DNA from: Chloroflexota bacterium | GTDB lineage: Bacteria; Chloroflexota; Anaerolineae; Promineifilales; Promineifilaceae | Assembly: GCA_020631655.1 (NCBI GenBank) | Contig: JAHDGV010000008.1 | Coordinates: 1-32,842 of the forward strand | Reading direction: 5' to 3' | Length of the DNA: 32,842 nt | Part shown: piece by piece, positions 26,632 to 32,842 of the stretch | Numbering within the stretch: the stretch's first letter is position 1 | Layout of the letters: the number at the start of each line of letters is the position of its first letter | The notes under the pieces: model-generated | Database searches by the model: none | Seen by the model: the letters and a program-made list of their open reading frames with translations, nothing else | Told to the model about the DNA's origin: nothing | Made by a program: the position numbers and the translations under genes

Positions 26632-27282
26632 ATGCAATCAAGTTTATTTGATGACGATACCAACCAGCCGCGCTTCTCGAGCCTAGATGAGATTAAAGCA
26701 CATATGATGGCCATGACAGATGATCCGCTGTATCCGGCCGGAACCAACATGGTTATTTGCCGCGGTAATCCAGATGCTAAACTGATGATTGTGGGGGAGG
26801 CTCCGGGAACCAATGAAAATATACAGGGGAAACCGTTTGTTGGTAAATCTGGTCAGCTGTTGGATCAGATCATCAAGGCGGTTAATTTAGACCCTGAGCA
26901 GGATGTGTTTGTAACAAACGCGGTATTCAGACTGCCGCCGGGTGAAAATGGGAAGCCACTGCGTAAACCCACACCGGCCGAAATTGACTGGTACAAACCA
27001 TATTTGCAAGAAATTATTCGGGTGATTGATCCGAAGATTATGCTGTTAACGGGCGGGGTTTCGATGCGGTCGGTTTTGAATGAAACTAAGCTGGGCATCA
27101 CTAAAATGCGTGGAAATTGGCAACAGATTGACGGCCGTTGGATCATGCCGATCTTTCACCCCGCATATTTGTTGCGCAACCCATCTCGCCAAGCGGGACA
27201 GCCAAAATCACTTACTTGGCAAGACATTCAAGAAGTACGCAAAAAATACGACGAACTTGGTTTAGGGGGATCGGCCGGATAG
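26632..27282 (+). CDS. Uracil-DNA glycosylase, family 4-like
   Basis: LMIVGEAPGTNENIQGKPFVGKSGQLLDQII, VFVTNAVFRLPPGENGKPLRKPTPAEI, PIFHPAYLLRNPS. SD-like AGAGGA before ATG 26632; ORF-track start 26596 likely too early. Confidence 0.9.
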   Translation: MQSSLFDDDTNQPRFSSLDEIKAHMMAMTDDPLYPAGTNMVICRGNPDAKLMIVGEAPGTNENIQGKPFVGKSGQLLDQIIKAVNLDPEQDVFVTNAVFRLPPGENGKPLRKPTPAEIDWYKPYLQEIIRVIDPKIMLLTGGVSMRSVLNETKLGITKMRGNWQQIDGRWIMPIFHPAYLLRNPSRQAGQPKSLTWQDIQEVRKKYDELGLGGSAG

Positions 27283-27312
27283 CTTGGTAGATCAAGCGGC
27301 CGAAATTAATCT

Positions 27313-28041
27313 TTGACTCAAACACACTCATCAAAAGCGGCGGAGCGGGGCGAACCCGGCTATGTTTGGCGGTCTGGACAAGATCGCCGTTTACAAATGG
27401 TTTTAGAATGGAGCGACTTGCAGGGACGCGTACTCGATAACGGGTGCGGACTTGGCACATGGATTCGCGCATTTGAAGAATTTAATGGGGATGTGTTTGG
27501 GCTAGAAGTGGAGTTTGAACGGCTCACCGAATCTGTTACCCAAGGCAAAGGAGTGTTGCAGGGAGTGGGTGAAACATTGCCGTATGCGACCAACAGTTTT
27601 GACACGATCTTTAGCAACGAGGTGATTGAGCACGTTGCAGATGATGCTGTTTGCATGGCTGAAATGGTTCGAGTTCTTAAACCGGGCGGCCGAATCATTA
27701 TCTTTTGCCCCAATCGCTGGTATCCCGTTGAGCAACACGGCATTTATTGGCGAGGAGAATACAAGTTTGGCAACATCCCGCTCGTTAATTATTTGCCCGA
27801 TGTGTGGCGGGATAAGTTGGCTCCACACGTGCGGACCTACTCCAAACGAAAACTTCGCAAGTTGTACCGCGACCTGCCGGTCACGGAGATTCATCACAGC
27901 CGGATTTATGGGGGGTACGACAATATCGTTAATCGTCGGCCGCAATTGGGGAAACTGATCAGGCGCGTGCTGTACGGGGCAGAGAAAGGGCCATTGGCCG
28001 TGTTAGGCATCTCTCATTTTTTGGTTTTAGAAAAAAATTAA
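27313..28041 (+). CDS. SAM-dependent methyltransferase (class I, Methyltransf_11-like)
   Basis: RVLDNGCGLGTWIRAFEEFNGDVFGLEVE motif I; FDTIFSNEVIEHVADDAVCMAEMVRVLKPGGRIIIFCPNRW. TTG start. Confidence 0.9.
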   Translation: MTQTHSSKAAERGEPGYVWRSGQDRRLQMVLEWSDLQGRVLDNGCGLGTWIRAFEEFNGDVFGLEVEFERLTESVTQGKGVLQGVGETLPYATNSFDTIFSNEVIEHVADDAVCMAEMVRVLKPGGRIIIFCPNRWYPVEQHGIYWRGEYKFGNIPLVNYLPDVWRDKLAPHVRTYSKRKLRKLYRDLPVTEIHHSRIYGGYDNIVNRRPQLGKLIRRVLYGAEKGPLAVLGISHFLVLEKN

Positions 28042-28883
28042 GCGGTGTATTCAACCTGCTCGAAGCTGGTGGTGTCAAATTCGCTGATCTTGTCGCGCCC
28101 TAATGCCCGTACTCGGTCATGGACCTGTTCAGCATCATTGCGCAATTTAGCCACATTAATGCCCCGACACACGCCTGGCAGGGGATCGAGCCATTGTTTA
28201 ACCCGCATCAGCATTTTGATCGCCCCGTTGTAATTCCCTCTTTCGATTTGGAGATAAGCAACTCCCACCTGTAAAACCCCACGATACAAATCACGGCCGG
28301 GGCCGGTGTCTTCATTCCAAGCGTGCTCTAGCTCTTCATGGGCATCGAAATAGCTACCTGCATTAAACAGCTCCAATCCTTTAATGGCCAACGGAGAGAG
28401 TGGCTCAGCGCAAGCAGATGCGATCCCATCCACGTCAGTTTTGCGAGCCTTTTTGGCAATGATTTTTGAGACGTCTCTCAAGAAGATTTCTTGCGAGATC
28501 GCAATCTCGGCCCCACGCGCTTTGGCGACAGCTTTTGTTTCAGGGGCCAGCTCGGCCGACCATGCCACAATGGGGGAACGTCGTGTGGCGGGGGATGATT
28601 TGAGGATCGGCATCCACTTTTTCCAGTTAATGGCCAAATTATCCATGTCGACCATGATCAATTTAGGGACAAGATCAACTATTGCGGCAAATGCACTCGC
28701 ATCTTCACCCTTGGTAGGTTCCCCCGGCCGGTTTTTTTGCACCGGATCACCACTGGCCGAAGCAAGCAGGTCGGCCGGACTTTGGAACGCTTTTAGCTCG
28801 TAGCCGAGCGGTTCAGCCGCTTGGCGTACCGCATCAACTAAATCAGGCTGGTGTGTAAATAAAACGAGGTTAGAGGGTGTCAT
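28038..28883 (-). CDS. Receiver-like N-terminal domain fused to DUF309 domain
   Basis: C-term GLELFNAGSYFDAHEELEHAWNEDTGPGRDLYRGVLQVGVAYLQIERGNYNGAIKMLMRVKQWLDPLP is DUF309; N-term NLVLFTHQPDLVDAVRQAAEPLGYEL...PKLIMVDMDNLAINWKKWMPIL...IVAWSAE receiver-like fold. Confidence 0.8.
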   Translation of the reverse strand: MTPSNLVLFTHQPDLVDAVRQAAEPLGYELKAFQSPADLLASASGDPVQKNRPGEPTKGEDASAFAAIVDLVPKLIMVDMDNLAINWKKWMPILKSSPATRRSPIVAWSAELAPETKAVAKARGAEIAISQEIFLRDVSKIIAKKARKTDVDGIASACAEPLSPLAIKGLELFNAGSYFDAHEELEHAWNEDTGPGRDLYRGVLQVGVAYLQIERGNYNGAIKMLMRVKQWLDPLPGVCRGINVAKLRNDAEQVHDRVRALGRDKISEFDTTSFEQVEYTA

Positions 28884-31066
28884 TCTGCAAAATAAACGTC
28901 TGTGGCCGTGATAATGATAAATCTGGTTGGATTTTGGGTCACCACAAAATCAACCGCTTGCGGGATGAGTTCACGCCCATCAGCGCCTGTGGCGCGATAT
29001 TGATTTAGCAACACACCTGAGCGGCTGAGTTGCAAAATCCGATTGCTTCCGGGGTCCAGAATAAAGATCGATGCGGTATTACCGTCGCCGGTGTATTTGA
29101 TCGCTTGTGGCGCCAAAATCGGACTTTGTAATCCGTTACGAGCCAGCGTGTCATCTGTCCATGTTGTCCGGCCGTTGTAATATTTCAGCAGTGTCCCATC
29201 TTCGTACAAAAACAGCACCGAGCCGTCAGATTCATCAATCACAAAATCGACAGATTCTTCTAGATTTGGGGAGTCATAAAACGTGATCGCTTGCCGTTCT
29301 TCCTGAATCACGTAGTTACCGTTAGATGGGTAATAGCGCCACACATATCCTGCATCGTCATCGAGGACGTACAAATTGCCGCCGTATTCGTTCATTTGCA
29401 ACGGATGGCGCCACGCGCTCGACATGCCCAGCTGGATGACTCGGAGTTCAGATGCCTCTGGGAAGTAGCTGACGATCGCTCCTCGGTTGTCCAAAATGGC
29501 CAAGGCCTCACGTGGGTTCTGGGAATCAAGCGGCCGCCACATCATGTCAACAAACTGGCCGATTGCGTACGCACCAATCGCACGATCGGCCGTGGCAATG
29601 GTTGTTGGTTCACCCGTTTCGATAGCAGGGAGCAAATCTGGTCCTGTTTGGTGGAAATAGACCGCCTGAGCCCCTTCATCTAACACATAAAAACCATCCC
29701 CAACGGTGGATGATTGAGCTACAACAGATTTTAATGCGGTTGTTTCACCCTCATAGCTGTGAAGTCGTTGCGCGTTTAATCTGAAAATGCCGTCCATTTC
29801 ATCTAGCTTGCGTCTGGCTGATTCTTGGATGCTGAGCACCTCTGGCTCTGTCACACCGCTGGCTAAGGCGCGCTCGCCCAGTTCTAGCACTTGTAAGAAG
29901 CGTGCTCTTTGCAATGCGGGATCAGTTTCTTGCTCAGCCAAAATTTGGGTCGCCGCCATTTGCTCTAGCAAATAGCTTCGTTGTTCGTTGGCTTCGTTGC
30001 GCAAGTAAATGCCGAAAAACAGCAGGGCCATCAGGATGGGAATCAATGTTGAAATGGCCGCTAGTCTCGGCCATTCAGCCCGCTGTTTGGGCATTTCAGG
30101 TGTGTTTTGATCGATAGCTTCTGTGATAGGGGCATCAAACTGCTCTAGAACTTCGGCCGCTTTCCCGGCCGCGCGTGACACACCAGACGCCGCGCCTGCC
30201 ACAGCCCGTTTGGGCATCCCCATACCGCTAACCAACGTTTCGTCGGGATCAACAGTTTCATCGTCGTTGCCTCGTCCTCGGCCGGATAAGCCACCCACGT
30301 TGAACCGTGGAATTCCCATCCCCATAGTTGGGCGAGCCGATTGTTTGCTCAGTAATTCGATATGGAATTTGCTATCTTTGTACAGCTGGGGCGGATCGCT
30401 TGTGAAGCGAATCATGATCACTTTTAGAGGCTGATCGGCCGCAATATCAGCCAAGTCGGCCAGTGAACTTTCAACATCGTTGTAGGCCAGTGCGCTTTCA
30501 AGCGTCGTGCCCGGAATCACCGCTAGCCAAGGGTCTACCAACAAAAACTGCACCCCTTCTTGGATGCGGTAATGCTCGAAGCGAAAATCTAAGTTGACCC
30601 CTTGACCTAATGGAGTGATGCGATCTGGCTCGTTAGACGGAATTTTTTCGACGCCAAAGTTGTGCCCCATCATGGCTAAAGATGGGCCGGTCTGAACGAT
30701 GTAGACTTCATCATTTTTGTAGACCACACTGGTCAAAGCCGCTTCACGATTCACCGAATCATTCGACATGTTCCACTTGAGCAGGAGCCCGTTGATGTGG
30801 CGTGATGCTTGGCGGAGTGCAGAGTTCACCGTCCCACTTGTGCGAAAGTAGAAAGTAGAAAAAGCTTCGGCCAGATCTTCGGCCAAAATATCATACTGGT
30901 CTGCTACTGCTGGGAATAGGGTGATGTGTATAAATAGGATGTCACCTTGGCGGGTACGGTCGGCCGAACGCGGGGCGCGTTGCCCGATGAGGCCGGAGAT
31001 TTTTGCACCCTCTTGTACCTCTCCATTTTTTTTGTCTAGGAAGCCTGTGACCGCCAAAAGTTCCAT
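28880..31066 (-). CDS. PP2C-like (apparently degenerate) domain - transmembrane helix - beta-propeller-like sensor protein
   Basis: N-term ALTSVVYKNDEVYIVQTGPSLAMM...VQFLLVDPWLAVIP resembles PP2C strands; single TM LAAISTLIPILMALLFFGIYL; C-term repeats such as GGNLYVLDDDAGYVWRYYPSNGNYV, SVLFLYEDGTLLKYYNGR, ASIFILDPGSNRILQLSRSG. Confidence 0.68.
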   Translation of the reverse strand: MELLAVTGFLDKKNGEVQEGAKISGLIGQRAPRSADRTRQGDILFIHITLFPAVADQYDILAEDLAEAFSTFYFRTSGTVNSALRQASRHINGLLLKWNMSNDSVNREAALTSVVYKNDEVYIVQTGPSLAMMGHNFGVEKIPSNEPDRITPLGQGVNLDFRFEHYRIQEGVQFLLVDPWLAVIPGTTLESALAYNDVESSLADLADIAADQPLKVIMIRFTSDPPQLYKDSKFHIELLSKQSARPTMGMGIPRFNVGGLSGRGRGNDDETVDPDETLVSGMGMPKRAVAGAASGVSRAAGKAAEVLEQFDAPITEAIDQNTPEMPKQRAEWPRLAAISTLIPILMALLFFGIYLRNEANEQRSYLLEQMAATQILAEQETDPALQRARFLQVLELGERALASGVTEPEVLSIQESARRKLDEMDGIFRLNAQRLHSYEGETTALKSVVAQSSTVGDGFYVLDEGAQAVYFHQTGPDLLPAIETGEPTTIATADRAIGAYAIGQFVDMMWRPLDSQNPREALAILDNRGAIVSYFPEASELRVIQLGMSSAWRHPLQMNEYGGNLYVLDDDAGYVWRYYPSNGNYVIQEERQAITFYDSPNLEESVDFVIDESDGSVLFLYEDGTLLKYYNGRTTWTDDTLARNGLQSPILAPQAIKYTGDGNTASIFILDPGSNRILQLSRSGVLLNQYRATGADGRELIPQAVDFVVTQNPTRFIIITATDVYFAE

Positions 31067-31255
31067 AATGGGATTATAGCCGTTTGATCGATCTACTCAA
31101 CATAAAATGAGGGTTTTCTATAGGAACAGATACCTGTATGGGTCTCATTTTAAGAATACCTTTTTTGTGGCCCGTTTTGCCGCTTAAATTTAGAATGGTA
31201 CACAAGATCAAGTTGCTTAGATTACTGAACCTGCGACAACATTTTGGAGAATCTC

Positions 31256-32449
31256 ATGACCGTACAGCCAGATATTTATTCTGAACTCTCGAACCACATT
31301 AAACCTTCACCCATTCGCGCACTTATCCCATTTATTCGCCAGCCGGGGGTGATTAGTTTTGCCGGTGGGTTACCCGCCCCAGAAACATTTCCTGTGGAAC
31401 AGATCCAAGAAATAACCCAAAATATTTTGGAAGAGGAGCCTGGCTCCGCTTTGCAGTATGGACCAACAACGGGAGACCCACGTTTGCGCCAAGCTGTGGC
31501 TGATCGCTTAACCAAAAAGATGGGTGTTGACGTTGAAGCGGATCAGGTGATTATCACAACTGGTTCTCAGCAGGCCCTATTTTTGGCCGCTATGATCCAT
31601 GTTGATCGTGGTGATGCTGTTGGGGTTGAATCACCTACGTTTACAGGCGGCATTTCTGCGTTTGATCCGTTCCATGCAAAGTTTATTCCGTTTGAGATGG
31701 ATGAGGATGGGATAAAAACAGATCAGTTGGAAGCATGGTTGGCGGCCGGAAACCGGCTGAAAATGCTGTACACAATTCCCGATTTCCAAAACCCTACCGG
31801 GGTTACTCTGTCGCTTGAGCGGCGCAAACACATGGTTGAGCTGGCAAAAACCTACAACTTCATCATTATGGAAGATGCGCCGTACACCGATTTGCGCTAC
31901 TCGGGCGAACCTGTGCAATCTGTCTATTCGCTCGATGATTCTGGTCACACATACTACTGTGGTTCATTTTCAAAGATTTTTTCACCCATTCGGCTGGGAT
32001 GGCTGGTTGCGCCCAAAGAGGTCATAGACCGGCTCAACGTTGCTAAGCAACCGGTTGATACTTGTTCACCGATGCTAACCCAAGCAATTGCTTATTATTT
32101 CTTGTCTCAAAATTATTTGGGACCTCAAATCGAAAAAATCACCGCGTTTTATAAAGCTCGGCGGGATGTGATGTTGAGTGCGTTAGATGAACTGATGCCA
32201 GAAGGGGTGACGTGGACTCGGCCGGAAGGGGGGATGTTTGTTTGGATCACGGTGCCGGAACATGTTGATGTCCAGCAACTGTTCCACAAAGCCATCGACA
32301 ACAAGGTAGCTTTCGTAACAGGAAGCGCCTTCTTTATTGATGAGGCGGTGCAACCCAACACCTTGCGGGTAAATTTTGTTAGCGAGAATGGGGAACAGAT
32401 CACAGAAGGGATCAAGCGTTTGGCTGAATCCCTGAAGGATATGCTTTAA
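31256..32449 (+). CDS. PLP-dependent class I/II aminotransferase (2-aminoadipate aminotransferase/MocR-C-terminal-like)
   Basis: VISFAGGLPAPETFPVEQ, LQYGPTTGDPRLRQAVADRL, TIPDFQNPTGVTLSLERR, YCGSFSKIFSPIRLGWLVAP. SD GGAGA before ATG 31256. Confidence 0.94.
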   Translation: MTVQPDIYSELSNHIKPSPIRALIPFIRQPGVISFAGGLPAPETFPVEQIQEITQNILEEEPGSALQYGPTTGDPRLRQAVADRLTKKMGVDVEADQVIITTGSQQALFLAAMIHVDRGDAVGVESPTFTGGISAFDPFHAKFIPFEMDEDGIKTDQLEAWLAAGNRLKMLYTIPDFQNPTGVTLSLERRKHMVELAKTYNFIIMEDAPYTDLRYSGEPVQSVYSLDDSGHTYYCGSFSKIFSPIRLGWLVAPKEVIDRLNVAKQPVDTCSPMLTQAIAYYFLSQNYLGPQIEKITAFYKARRDVMLSALDELMPEGVTWTRPEGGMFVWITVPEHVDVQQLFHKAIDNKVAFVTGSAFFIDEAVQPNTLRVNFVSENGEQITEGIKRLAESLKDML

Positions 32450-32461
32450 ACCGGCTGTGCT

Positions 32462-32842
32462 TTAGGCAAAATTGTTTAGTGAAATGTCTGGGAGTTCTGA
32501 TAAGTTCGATTCGGCCGATCCGATGGCGGTAAACAGCCAGGGTAGTAGATAAGAAAACGTAATGGCGATGAAGGCGCACTGAACCGCCATGATCAAATAA
32601 TCTAACAGCCGGCCGGTTTCGTACACGTTGCTCACAGGTGCCCAAGTTGCCATGCCGTACACAATGCCACTCATGATCGCCACACCAATGATGGTGTTTA
32701 GGGCACCACCGGCCCAAGTGCCTGCGGGGCGGAATCCTATCCGGCCGGTTTCAAGCGCAATACCCATTCCGATGCCTGTTAGCAAAGCCAACGCACTAAT
32801 TGAATTGATAAAGCCCAATTGCCATGCCCGCCAATACAGGGC
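32462..32842 (-). CDS. Hypothetical membrane protein, 5' end truncated by right window edge
   Basis: Frame open to the window edge (ALYWRAWQLGFINSISALALLTGIGMGIALETGR...); the ORF-track TTG start at 32818 is probably not the true start; several hydrophobic segments. Confidence 0.6.
   Translation of the reverse strand, partial: ALYWRAWQLGFINSISALALLTGIGMGIALETGRIGFRPAGTWAGGALNTIIGVAIMSGIVYGMATWAPVSNVYETGRLLDYLIMAVQCAFIAITFSYLLPWLFTAIGSAESNLSELPDISLNNFA

Noticed and set aside
27360-27958. ORFs on both strands overlapping the methyltransferase (127, 147, 110 aa)
   Set aside because: Methyltransferase frame has clear motif I and post-I signatures; the others do not.
1-32842. CGGCCG copies as a CRISPR array or tandem repeat
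   Set aside because: Copies are dispersed, short, lie in coding sequence and have no regular spacer length; no cas genes.

Overview
The window looks like bacterial chromosome with a Chloroflexota-like gene style: monoderm-type tad genes, UPF0182, and Thr/Pro-rich secreted linkers. Taxonomy is inference. I support about 25 protein-coding genes, and the 6-frame track's many overlapping antisense ORFs are treated as spurious. From left to right: a Tat-type molybdenum hydroxylase pair (IorB partial / IorA); UPF0182 membrane protein; an intergenic island of stacked palindromes; a REC-histidine kinase; a histone-deacetylase-like hydrolase; a secreted C39-like peptidase/TPR protein; a TetR regulator divergent from a cytochrome P450; a nucleoside hydrolase; a C4 zinc-ribbon coiled-coil protein; a NarL-type regulator plus DegS-like kinase; a tad pilus locus; DUF2459 and tandem GNAT genes; a family-4-like uracil-DNA glycosylase; a methyltransferase; a receiver-like/DUF309 protein translationally coupled to a pseudo-PP2C/transmembrane/beta-propeller protein; a PLP aminotransferase; and a partial membrane protein. 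The tad locus contains a 52-aa Flp pilin missed by the ORF track, two multi-pass glycosyltransferase-like genes, and tadZ-tadA-tadB-tadC. The strongest unexplained signals are: (i) about 100 copies of the palindrome CGGCCG (about 6 expected), resembling a highly iterated palindrome; (ii) two diverged copies of a structured inverted repeat with arm-preserving substitutions; (iii) a TadZ with an apparently intact phospho-receiver beside a two-component pair; (iv) an operon of two degenerate signalling proteins; (v) a UDG that appears to lack all Fe-S ligand cysteines. No rRNA, tRNA, CRISPR or prophage was recognised. All calls are by eye, with no database search.
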